Source: Trogon surrucura
Taxonomy: Eukaryota > Chordata > Aves > Trogoniformes > Trogonidae
DNA: 64,000 nt
NCBI GenBank assembly: GCA_020746105.1
Contig: CM036617.1
Span: 166,106,912-166,170,911 of the forward strand
Direction of reading: 5' to 3'
Shown piece after piece: positions 24,210 through 35,345 of the stretch (position 1 is the first letter of the stretch; each line of letters begins with the position of its first letter). The translations under genes and the position numbers were made by a program. The notes beneath the pieces were generated by a model that was not told where the DNA came from, ran no database searches, and saw nothing but the letters and a program-made list of their open reading frames with translations.

Positions 24210-24778
24210 GGCCAGTAGGTCAAAGGAGGGCATCCTCCCCTTCTGTTCTGCCCTGGTGAGGCCACATGCAGAGAGACCTGTGTCCAGTTCTGGGCTCCTC
24301 AGTTCAAGAGAGACAGCGAACTATTGGAGACAGTCCAGCAGAGGGCAGCGAAGATGATTGGGTGACTGGAACATCTGTCTTATGAGGGAAGGTTCAGAGA
24401 GCTGGTACTATTTAGCCTGGCGAAGACTGAGAGACCACCTTATCAATGTCTATAAATATCCAAAGGGCGGGTGCAAGGAGGATGGAGCTGGACTCTTTTC
24501 AGTAGTGCCCAATGACAGGGCAAGAGGCAATAGGGACAAGCTGGAACACAGGAAGCCTCATCTAAATATGAGGAGAGACTTCTTCGCTGTGAGGGTGACA
24601 GAGCACTGGAACAGGCTGTCCAGGGAGGGTGTGGAGTCTCTGTCTTTGAAGACTTTCAAAACCCACCTGGATGCAATCCTGTGGAATGTGCTTTAGGCAA
24701 TCCTGCTTTAGCGGAGGTGTTGGACTAGATGATCGCTGGACATCCCTTCCAGCTCTGAGCATTCTGTGATTCTGTGAC
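24210..24778 (+). repeat. CR1 LINE 3' portion in TEF intron 3, sense
   Basis: A 5'-truncated CR1 between the PAR exon and the bZIP exon. The frame at 24358-24696 reads the familiar ORF2 C-terminal blocks ([23 protein letters not shown] in part, [15 protein letters not shown] and [17 protein letters not shown]). The 3' end has the ATTCTGTGATTCTGTGA tail at 24761-24777. Frames upstream of 24358 are shifted. The copy is inactive and diverged from the one at 19286. Confidence 0.92.
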
Positions 24779-25145
24779 TGTCTGATCCAGCTTTAAGCAG
24801 CCAAGACAACAGGTTGTATTCTGTGGAAGTTCATTCCCAAATTGAAGCTAAGTAAAGGGAGTGTTTCAGTTGGACAGCTTCTTAGAAGCCAAGACTCTTA
24901 ATTTCCCTAGTTCTAGCAGTGCGCTTGGATTATCCTAAAGCATCAATCATGTAAGGATGAAATCTTAGAGTACCGTGTTGTGTGCATTTTGGTGTTGGAG
25001 CCCTGCAGACCAGTGAAGGAAATTCTTTAACGCAGCAATCAGTGTGAATGTCATTATACAATAAAGAGGTGTCTGTTTGATATAGCTGTCATGTTGGCAT
25101 CTTCTCTTTTTTTTTCTCTTTTTTTTTTTTCCTTTTTTGCTACAG

Positions 25146-25361
25146 GATGAAAAATATTGGACAAGGCGAAAGAAGAATAACGTGGCAGCAAAGCGTTCCC
25201 GTGATGCTCGGCGATTAAAGGAGAATCAGATCACAATCCGGGCAGCCTTTCTGGAGAAAGAGAATACAGCCCTGAGGACGGAGGTTGCAGAGCTGCGCAA
25301 GGAAGTGGGACGATGCAAGAACATTGTTTCTAAATACGAGACCAGATACGGACCCTTGTAA
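25146..25361 (+). CDS. TEF: TEF exon 4 (bZIP domain and stop)
   Basis: The last coding exon gives residues 242-312. It begins [12 protein letters not shown], followed by the basic region [16 protein letters not shown] with the conserved Asn and Arg residues that contact DNA. The leucine zipper follows ([23 protein letters not shown]), and the protein ends YETRYGPL before TAA at 25359-25361. The acceptor CTACAG at 25140-25145 is preceded by a very long pyrimidine tract (25101-25138). TEF dimerises through the zipper and binds RTTAYGTAAY D-boxes. Its relatives DBP and HLF share the same exon structure, but the YGPL terminus and PAR sequence favour TEF. Confidence 0.98.
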   Translation, partial: DEKYWTRRKKNNVAAKRSRDARRLKENQITIRAAFLEKENTALRTEVAELRKEVGRCKNIVSKYETRYGPL

Positions 25362-28300
25362 GCACACCCCTTTTTCTTGTTAGGGCTCCTTGTTTTAGCC
25401 TCTTAGACTTCTCTGCCTTCTGTAGAGAATCCCAGAAATAAAGTTTGTGGAGGCTTTGCCGTTTTGCATCTACACGCAAAAAAACCCACCAAACCCACAA
25501 CCCCAACCGTGTTCCTGTTTGCACAATTTGTTCAGACCCTTTCTCGATCTTTGTGTCGCCCAAACCCTTAGTGTCCATATTTACAACTTTGCTTTTAGCA
25601 CTGATATTGCATTTTCTGATGTCATACAATAGAACAGATTCACCTGTCTGGAGGAATAGATGGGGATCCCTCCTGACTGGACAGGGCTTTTGCTATCTGT
25701 TCTAATCTTCATTTTAAGTGGAGAAAGAACCTAAGAGACTCTCTGAGCTCTCTCTCTTTTCTTTTTAAACTCCTGTTCTTTTCTCCCTCTCCACCCCACC
25801 CATCCCTCACAGTCAAATTAGAAAACATTATTTTAAGATATAAGTAGATGTTGCAGGACAGCATCATGAAATTGTGTCCTCTCCCATTCAGAGGCACTAG
25901 AAAGTACCTGTTTTATAGAACTCTGTTCCTGTTGCAGAGGAATAGGGGAACTTTTAGGACAGGAAGGCAGGAAGATATTCAGTATCTTGTAATAACTGAA
26001 GTATCTTGATGTTAATGCACAAGTGTTATGCAGACCGGAGTCTGTGCAGTGTTGATTAAAATACTGCTCAGACGTCTCGATAGGTTCTAATCCTGGATAA
26101 CTTCCAGAAACCAAGGGGGGAGAACGGTAGGAGATCTCTCACTTCACAGATATGGACAAAATAATTTACTGTGGGTTTTTGACTGTATTTCCACCATGTT
26201 TTTTTTTTTTTTTTTTCTTAGAGGGACTTCCCTCCTGAACTGCTGATAAAGCAGCATGTTACATATAACTGAGAAGTAAGGGAGATTTAGGGAAAGAGGT
26301 CTGGCTCGTTAGGCTGAACCTTGAGTCCCATCTGTTAAGGAATTGCCAGCACCTTATGCTTTGGAAGAAGGGTGGTTTTTTTAGAAGCAAACAAGCCACT
26401 GTTACTTTACTGCACCTTACCTGTTGTACAAGAGCTTGAAAAAGAGTTTTGGGCCTTTGCCTCACGAACACTCTATGGAACAAGCTACGCCCACTCTAAA
26501 CACGAACAGTTTACCTCACTATCTCCTGTGTAGCAGCGTATCTGGTCTCTCCATGCCTGCTGGCTCTCTCTCCAGCATGTTTCCTGTACAAAATTAGCAC
26601 ACAAGACTTGCCCTCTTGGAAGTAATCCATTCTCAGCACCAAGCGCTGCTTCAACAGTATGTGGTGTTAAAAGAAAAAATATGTTATGTGTGATGTTGGG
26701 ACCTTCTACATGACCTACAACTGCAAGAACCAGAAGCTTTAGCAGAATTTTATGTCTAGAAGTCCTCTTAACAAGAGAAGCTCTCTTAAGATAGTGGCTA
26801 CACTTCCTGGGCTAATATTTATATTAAGGAGTAAATGTGGGATAGAAGATGTTTAGGCAAGTTTCCAGTTCCCCTACTGAAATCGGAGAAGTATATTAAA
26901 GAAGCTTCGGGGCTTCTTTTCTATGCTAAAGACTTCTTGCCTAGCTTGTCTTTTAAACACAATGTGGAAATTGGTATGAGTTTAGACCAATCGTGTGTTG
27001 ACTTCTTGAGGAAGCGGAGAGGCAGGCTAATCCGGAATGCTTAAAGTAAATGTATGCTTTGAACTATCTCCCCCCTCTGTCATACTCCTAATTTGACTAG
27101 AGTGGCTCTTGATGCAGTATTGGTCTAATTTCTTTCAAACCTACAAAAAATTGTCACCCTTTCAGCAGGGGTTTTTCTTTCACAGGGTGGTATGTGGTGG
27201 TGATGGTGGGAAGTATGTTATAAATAAATTGTCACACTTAACACTTTGCTTTGTTTAAAGTGACTTATCTGATTCCGAGTGATGCAACTTTAAAGACTTT
27301 TAAAAACAAAGAAACTATAAAGCACACATGAATCGCCAGTCTTCAGAGTGAGCAGTGAAATCTGTGAGGTGTCCCAACACAAACAACTGACGATGACCCT
27401 GCCTGCCTGCTTGCCTGCAAGTACCCCATCTGAACTACCCAGGGCTGGGCATGATGAAAAGTGCAAAGTCTCCTTAATTCTGTATATGGCTTTCTTATCT
27501 GTCTTTCTCACTGTAACTATGAACTACAATAAGCTTACTTATTGGGGTTTTGTCAAGACACTCAAAGTTCATGTCTCAGAGTCTGTTGACAGCCTGTGTG
27601 AATAGTGATTCTTTGTTTTGGCAATTGAGTGGAAAAAAATAAGGAGTTTTAAATCAAAGTGTCTGTATATTTTAAGAACTGCTATATTTTAAGACTCTGC
27701 AGTAGAACGAATTTTATTTAATACTGCAGCTCACTTCTGGTACAGTGTAGCATCTTGTGGCGTACTCTGAGTGCAGAATTAAAGACGCGGGGAGAGCTGC
27801 AGCGTGTGGCGTGTGCGACTTCAGTGCAGAGGGGTACAGCAGATGCATTGAAGCAATCCAGAAAGCACCACAGTGTGCCGTACAAAGAGTAGTAATAAAC
27901 CTCCATCAAATGACCCGTGTTAATAGTAAAACACTTCGGTCACTTTCCTGCTACGCTGCTGTAACATGCCTTTTCCTTTGTTTCTTTTACGAGGCTTGCT
28001 TTCTTTTATGGTATCTTGCTGAAACAGGATCTACTCTTCTGTTAATGATGTGGCAGTCACGGAAAAGGTGATAGTCTGAGCTGTTGATCCCCATGTCTTT
28101 TGGCAGTCTGAAACTACCACATGAGTATTAGCTCCAGCAAAACAACAGCTATTAGCTGCAGTGTTACAATTGTCCGTCTCTCGACTACGTGAGAACTGCG
28201 GTGGCGAAATAATACTTTTTGCACCTCTGTTATAAAAAAATCAAAACAGCCAATGATTTCCCACAGTTGCAACAAGCAGCTTAAGTGTCAAGACCCTTGT

Positions 28301-29715
28301 GCTGGTGTGGGAGAGTAGATGAAAGCTTGGACAGCTTGCGGGTGTATTTATTGGGTGTAGAAGACGGAGGAAGTAGGTGGAGGTTCCTTTGTAAGAGCTT
28401 CATCAGCATAACGTGAATCTACTCTTATATTAAGGAAGCTTAAGAGCTGAATTTATGTGGGAAGAAAAAGAGTACTTAATTTCTGGGAATGTAGTACAGG
28501 GCCGTGCCTGTAGCCAAAATAGTTTGTAAAGAGAGGAGTGTGTTCGTGCCTGGAGATTGATAAACAGCATACACCTCAAGAAAAATAATCTTGAAAGCTT
28601 TCAAAGCACAAGTGCTGAAATTAGAAGGCACTACCAGTTACCATCAAAGCTCAACGCTATTGAACAAACATTTTGATTTTGCTCTTACCCAAGAGATTCC
28701 ACCCCTAATTTCAGAGCAGAGAGGCAAAGAGAAAAAGGTGTGAAGAAGCAGCTAATGCTGTAAATTTAGTTTAAAAAATAATAAAAGTTTCAAAATCTAG
28801 AATTCACAACCAGTTTTTTGAAGCATGATCTTTGTAAAGAGCCTGTACATTAAATGTAGCTTTTGACCTATTATTTTTTAATGAATGATATTCTGAAGTC
28901 AAAGTGGTTTTAAGTTTTTTTTTCTGGTTACAAAAGTATACTTAAGAGTGTATTATTATAATTTGGGATTCTAAAGCTCTGAGATAATCTTGGGGTGTTC
29001 TCTTCAAATAGTTAAATAGTTTAGCTCCATATTGCTGAAACGTCAGCATATACCTCTATCTGTATCAAGTGTTGCTGGTTTGGACTGATATTTCTAGTAT
29101 GTACTGGTTTTTTTTGTTTCATTTCAGTGCTAAAGGCCAAACCGTGGATTTAAAAAAAAAAAAACAAACCAAAACAAGCAGCCCTGACACCGTGTAAATG
29201 TGGCAACTCTCTTTGCTTTTACAATTTCTAAATTTTCAGTTAGCTTTGAATGGCTGTTCTTGAAAGTCACGTGTCCTGGTTAAATCACAAAGCTCGAGGG
29301 TATCGTAACTGCGTAAGGAGTTGCTAGTCCTTCATTTGGGTTTGGCTGTCTCACTGCTTTAGGAATATCTTTTAAATACTTACATATTGTATACAGGATT
29401 TGAATTTGTAGTATGTCATGCTATTTTAACGGCGAACTACTCAGTGAGATTAGTATGTGCAATTCTATGAGCTTTTTCTGTTGTATTGAAAGCTTAAACA
29501 ATGGAAACTAACAGTGAATTAGATCTTTCTTTCAGAGAAGACTGTTAGCAAACTCTTAGGCTTCCCTGTAGGACAGTGCAAATTTGCACATTCTGCCATT
29601 CATGTGTCTACGGGTTGCAAAACTGGAAAGTTGCACTTTAGGGTGAGTGTTCCCTAACTTTTGCAGTTGGAGATTTTTTTTTATGTTAAGAAGCAACATC
29701 TTTGATGTTCTAGTT
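25362..29715 (+). other. TEF 3' UTR, proximal and middle part
   Basis: No coding exon follows the stop. A canonical AATAAA at 25437-25442, only 76 bases after the stop and followed by a GTTTGTGG stretch, could make a very short 3' UTR. Further AATAAA motifs lie at 27223-27228 and 28780-28785. The AT-rich character and lack of other gene signals fit a long 3' UTR with alternative ends. Confidence 0.5.
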
Positions 29716-29721
29716 GAGAGG

Positions 29722-29800
29722 CGTCCCTGCCCATGACAGGGAGGTTGGATTAAAATGATCTCTAAGGTCCCTTCCAGCCTAGGCCATTCTATGATTCTAT
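29722..29800 (+). repeat. CR1 LINE 3'-end fragment
   Basis: Short CR1 tail with CATGACAGGGAGGTTGGATT, CCTTCCAGCCTAGGCCATTC and ATTCTATGATTCTAT. It is nearly the same as the fragment at 3172-3245. If the long TEF 3' UTR is real, this element is transcribed within it. Confidence 0.9.
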
Positions 29801-32800
29801 TTAAGGAAGCACAGGTACTGCCAGACGAAAACTTCTGTGCAGTGCTGGAGTCCTTTCTCAGTTTTTTCAGTCTCAGGAAGTTAAGCTTACCACTTCAGAG
29901 CTCTCTGCTCCTCTCAGAGTGATTAGCTGTATAATCTTCTTTCTTTGACTAGGATGACAATCCTATCCATAAGTGATAACCTGGGTATTTTTTCATAATA
30001 ATCATAAAAAGACCAAGATTCTTCTAGCTCAATTTGACCATTAAAAGATGCTGAATTGACATTGCAGAGTCTCAAGTTCCCTACCCTTGGAACGTGCTCC
30101 AGAGAGGCCCTAAGTGTGCCTGATGCCAGCGTACCCCATCCAGCTGTGAAGGGACCATTTCCAAGGGAAGAGAATAAAGAGAGTGCATCACTGCAGGGAT
30201 TGCCAGTAAAGGGAGGAGTTTCTGTCACAGCTGTACGTTCATTAGGAAGTGGATTGATACCAAAAGGCCATTTCACAGTACTGATTTTGAAAATACGTAA
30301 ACTGGTGATGAGGTTTGTGGGCAGTGAGCATTGTCTTACTCTACGGAAGAGACAGACTATGAATAAATGGTGTGCAACATTCAATACAATGTTGCTTTCA
30401 TACATGGTCTTCTTAGCTTAGAGTTACAAGGAGTTATATCTCCTTATAATAACAAAGGGTTTGTATCTAAAAATTCCCTAGAAGCTTAATCTTTTGCCTG
30501 TTGCCAAGATCTGCTCCCGCTAAAGCCAGTAACAAAGACTTTGTTAACTCTCGCATGAAAACATCTTGAATTTCACATGGTTATTGTAGAGTTTTAGCAA
30601 GTGTTGGAGTCACGGGTGTCTGTGCTTTATTCTGGAGCATTCTGTGCTAGGATCAGGTGGATGCGTCTCAGATCGCAGGTGTAATGTTGGTAAACTGATC
30701 CTATCACTTGTTCATTTACACAGTAATAGTTTTGATATTCAGAAAATCTGGAGGAAAAAGAAGTTAAATGTAGCTTTTTACAGTTCTTCTAGTAACAATT
30801 TATGTCTTTTCTGACAATTCTCCATTTCCTTGCCATGCTGTTTGAAAGTTCAAGATGTTCTAGCTGTAGAAATCACTTTTGGTATTATCTGCAGGACTGC
30901 TACTAATTGTACCAAACAAAATTTCAAGTTGGGAGGTGTAGTGGGAGGCCACCAGCTTTGGAAATACTGCAATAAAATCACTTGTGTGGAAAATATTTTT
31001 GTGTAGAAAGCCGAAATAATCAGCGCAGGAGAGAATATTGCTGCTTCAGTCTTGTAAGCCTCCTCAGCATAACAGAGCTTTGTTCCTTGTGATCAGATGC
31101 CTGCCTTTTTAGTAAGAATGGAGGTGTCTCAGGCCTTCATACAATCCAGATAGGCTTTTGTTCACGCTTGTGCTTTTTGCTACTAAGCACAAGCTGAGAA
31201 ATGCAAATTTGTCTTAATGCAGAAATCTCGTATTTTTGGCAACCTACACCTAAATCCATAAACAGCAAAATCCTGTGTTAATGCTAGTGTTCCGTGTTCA
31301 GAGCACTACGACACCCTGACTGGCTTTTTAGATGTTCGGATTATTACTCTGACCGGTGTATCTGCTACTGTAACGCGGTGAAGATAGATGAACTCAGGAC
31401 GAAATGCTGAGGAAAAAGTAGAAGGAATAGGCTTAATGAGACTTTGGCAAAGGCGCTAACATAATGCTGATTGAGAAACTGCACTTAATTGGTGATAATG
31501 CAGATTTGTCACAGAGAATGTAATTTGTTAGCCTGATAGCATGCTGTCCCCTCGTGAGTCACTTTTGGCATGCAAACATCTTAAAGTTCAAGCGGCTACT
31601 GGGGACAAGGAATCCTCTGAGGAAGATACATGTAGAGATGGGTGTAGGTACCTGGCAAGGAGGGTAAAGAATGAAAGCAGGAAGAGAAGAGCAATGCAAG
31701 AGTCTGACCTGGGCGAGACTGTTAAAACTGCAGCCTCACTGTTTACAGTTTTAGTCCCATTTGGATCCCCTCAGTTCAGCATCATACAGAAGTTATGTGC
31801 TTGTTTAGGTTTTGGCAATCTCCTTTTCTTGATCTCATTTCCACAGTCCAGAAGGGAGCGAAAGGAATATACGGATAGGGAGGAGAGTTACTGCAGAAAG
31901 GCATGAAAAAATAGCTGTTGCTTTAACTAAGTAAGTGCGCTCTTGCACTGGGACTTGACCTGCCAATGTGAACTGATCATGACAAAATTACTCTCTCAGG
32001 CCCTGGTATTTTAAGGCCTCAATTCCGCTGTTGCTTCTGTGTGGGATGAGCTCTGTATCTGTGGAGAACCACGGGGACTTCACAGGCTCCGTTCTTGAAT
32101 GTGAAGCTCTGCCCAGGCAGTCAGCTGTAGAATTGTGTCCTTAACACACACTCAGTTGTAGTTACAAGGCTGTTGATATTAAGTGTAATTTGGGTGCCTG
32201 TGGCATAGCCAAAACCCTTGTTACTTCATTTTCCCAACTAAGGCATGACCAGAAGCCTTTTGCTGTACAACATCTGTAAAAGAAAAAAAAACATGTTCTT
32301 CACGTATGTCTAGTAAATTAAGGCATGTGATTTTGGTCTGTGGGTCTCAACAAACTTCGCTCGTGTACCTGCCTGAATGCTTTCTTAGATCTGCAGCTCT
32401 GTCTCGGTGAGAAGGTACGGTGGGATTTGTTTTCCTGAGGGGGGCATGGTAGCAGCTCTCATCTGTCACGCTGTGGGTGACCGCTTGCTACTGGCCAGGA
32501 TCACGGACGGATGCATCCTCTGCACTTTTATGTGAAGTTGTCTGAAATATGGTGATTAACATGATTATTGGAATACTGTATTTTGTATAACTTAGAATGT
32601 GTAAATACACTTTTAAAACTAATCTGTTCTATGAAGTAATAAATAAGTGCTTCCATTGTAATATCTGAATATTGTTAATGCTTCATGTAGCTTGATTTGG
32701 GATTATTTTTTTTCCTAGAGAACTACAGAAATCAAAACCAAGATTGATGTTGTGGATTTCTAGTCTAGTTGTGATGCTTTCTATCAACAAAAAAAAAAAG

Positions 32801-34480
32801 TGTTTTAAAAATAATAATGAGCTACTTAGGCAGAGAAACTGAGAATTTGAGGGAATTGATTCTCTTCCAACCTTTCTTTAGCAGTAGTCACTGATTGCAT
32901 TCATAATTGTACTATTTCCATCCCATTAGCTGGACAGTTGATTTATTGTTTGTGAGTAGCAGTTGGAAAGTGGCGATATTAAATTATTTGTAAAGCTTAG
33001 TGATTGAGGAAGACTAAAGGTTGATTGCGCTTTTTTTATTATTTTTAACTATTCTTTCTTTTGGCTCAAACAGATCTGTCTCCACCCTTCAGCCAGACTG
33101 CAGCAAGTTGCAATGAAACAGTGAGTGACTGTTACTGGAGCTCATTTTTAACCTAGATAGCCTACATCTTTATTAGTTCTGTTATGTACATAGATGACAG
33201 AGGTATCCAGTTGTGGTGTGGAGAAAGTGATTAATGACTTGAGGTTTTGCTGAGTACATGTTCACTGGATGCTGCACAGCTGGAACTTTCATCAGCTTTC
33301 ATGACCTTTTCTATCTTGTGGTAAAAGAATAAAAAACAACAATGGAGTGAGAATCATGAGCAGTCTGCTAGGAAATATGAACACTTGGGTTTTGAGGAGG
33401 AGATGAGATTGATCCATTAGCCTTCATCTAAAGAGATTAGCCTGTGATGACACTTTCTCTAGCCATAATGTAACTTTGTCTTTAATACTGTGCTGGAGCA
33501 CTCTCCTCTCTGGTAACAGTTGTGTCTGCAGCATTCCATAAATGACAAAGCCACAATATCTTTTGTATCAGGCAAAGATGGTGGCATCTTCTTTTATTCT
33601 TTCTGGTTTTCTCCCCTCTCAGTGTCTCTAGGCTGTAAAATAGCTATGAAACAGCAAAGCACATGTGCAAGTTATTCAGAAAACTCTCTTCTTGTAAAGC
33701 TTTTTCAGAGACATACAGTTTTTAACTAAATAGTATGAGGGAACTCCTGTCTGCTATATTTGGCCTGGAATTCTGTTGCCTCTTGGATAAAAGCATTTTT
33801 TTGGCTTCAGATGTGACACTGTTCTGTCCCATTCATTCAGTGGGATGAATGATAAATCTGCACAGATATTTATATAAGATATAAATCTGATCTTAGTTTT
33901 ACTGCTTGTTAAGTTGCTTAATCTCTTGGATGTCTGCTCCTTGAGGTTTTCTATATAATTCCTGTAAATGTAGCTGCTTTTTTTAAGCAGCCCATCAAGT
34001 GCATTTGAGATCATTCTGACTGAAAGATTCCACAGACGTGAAAGAGATAATAAAGGTTGTAAATCGGCTGGGTAAAATTGCATTGCCATAAATGGTTTTA
34101 ATTTATATATGAATCTTTTTTCCCAAACTGCTTATTTTGTACATAAATCTACACACTCCTGGCAGCTGATGGGTGAAAATAAAGGTGCTTAAACAGCAAT
34201 CTAATGAGGAAAGGGCATTTCACTGTTGCAGAGTTGGTATTATTTTATATTTCCATTTATTACACTTTTTTAAATGTATAAACCACAGATTTGAATTCTC
34301 GAAGTCTTCAGCTTGGAATTTGTGAGTAGTTTAAATCCTCTCACCTCTCTGCTCGTAACTGGTTTTTAAGAAAAAATAAAAGCTTTTGTTTAAAATGTAA
34401 AATTTTGACTGTATTAAATTCTGTTAGTACCCTTCCTTTTTAAGAAATAAAATGTATATTCCACTATGCTGAGATCCAGT
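29801..34480 (+). other. Probable distal TEF 3' UTR or downstream flank
   Basis: AT-rich sequence with no convincing gene. Two AATAAA signals at 34375-34380 and 34446-34451 lie close together where the AT-rich block ends, and are the best candidates for the distal end of TEF transcripts. That would imply a 3' UTR of about 9 kb. A sequence at 33074-33120 is flanked by good splice signals but encodes nothing recognisable. Confidence 0.4.
34375..34451 (+). terminator. Candidate distal poly(A) signals of TEF
   Basis: Two AATAAA hexamers at 34375-34380 and 34446-34451. A T-rich stretch lies between them and TTTTGTTCTC follows, which could serve as a downstream element. RNA ends would confirm the site. 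Confidence 0.4.
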
Positions 34481-34965
34481 AATTTTGTTCTCTAGCTAGC
34501 ACACAGAGTGCTGTACACCTCAACTGCCAGCGTTATGCCTGCAATTTGCACTGAGGTTGGTAGAGGCTAAAGCAGCTGATCGCCTTTTAGGATGAGGTTC
34601 TTGCTGTGCATTTCCCATGTGTTAACCATTAGGTGTTCTGGTAACAGGTTTACAATTCCCCACTTAGGTTTTCTGGTCTAATTGTTTTCAAAAACGTTGC
34701 GAGGTTTTTCATTTGTCCTGTAGTGACTCTAAGTTGAGCTCTTTCAGGTTGCGGGAGAAATCCTGAGAACTAGCAGTCAGCCACAGACACTCGTACCTTG
34801 CTTTGTCTGTCATTCTGGGGCTGACAAAATCCACAAAATAAGCAGAATTTAGTTTTTTTTTTCTTTCATGGAAAAAGTAGAGTTTAGAGTAAATGAGTTT
34901 TGATCATAAGGACAGCTTTCTTCATTCCTTTCCAATTTTTGACCTAAACCTTAATTGTTTGATTT

Positions 34966-35182
34966 CACAGAATCACAGAATGTCAGGGGCTGGAAGGGAC
35001 CTCTAGAGATCATCTAGTCCAACCCCCCTGCCAGAGCAGGAGCCCCTAGGGCAGCCACACAGGAACGTGTCCAGGCGGGTTTTGAAAGTCTCCAGAGAAG
35101 GAGACTCCACAACCTCCCTGGGCAGCCTGTGCCAGTGCTCCGTCACCCTCACAGTGAAAAAATATTTTCTAATATTTTTGTG
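34966..35182 (-). repeat. CR1 LINE 3' fragment, reverse
   Basis: CACAGAATCACAGAATGTCA on the + strand marks the element's 3' tail in reverse. The rest matches the reverse of the CR1 ORF2 end, including TCTCCAGAGAAGGAGACTCC. The match fades near 35180, where T-rich sequence begins. Confidence 0.92.
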
Positions 35183-35260
35183 GAACCGATTTTGTTTTTA
35201 TTTATTAATTCCCTGTCATGGGCTGGTGAGTGAAGATCAGCCCTAGTAAGAAATGTATAT

Positions 35261-35345
35261 CATAGAATTGTCAGGGTTGGAAGGGACCTTAAAGATCATC
35301 TAGTTCTGATTCCCCCGCCATGGGCAGGGACATATCCCACTACAT
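35261..35345 (-). repeat. CR1 LINE 3' tail, reverse, second subfamily
   Basis: CATAGAATTGTCAGGGTTGG, then GGACCTTAAAGATCATCTAG and a CCATGGGCAGGGACAT segment identify a CR1 3' tail in reverse. It differs from the neighbouring copy, so it is probably an independent insertion. Confidence 0.85.
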
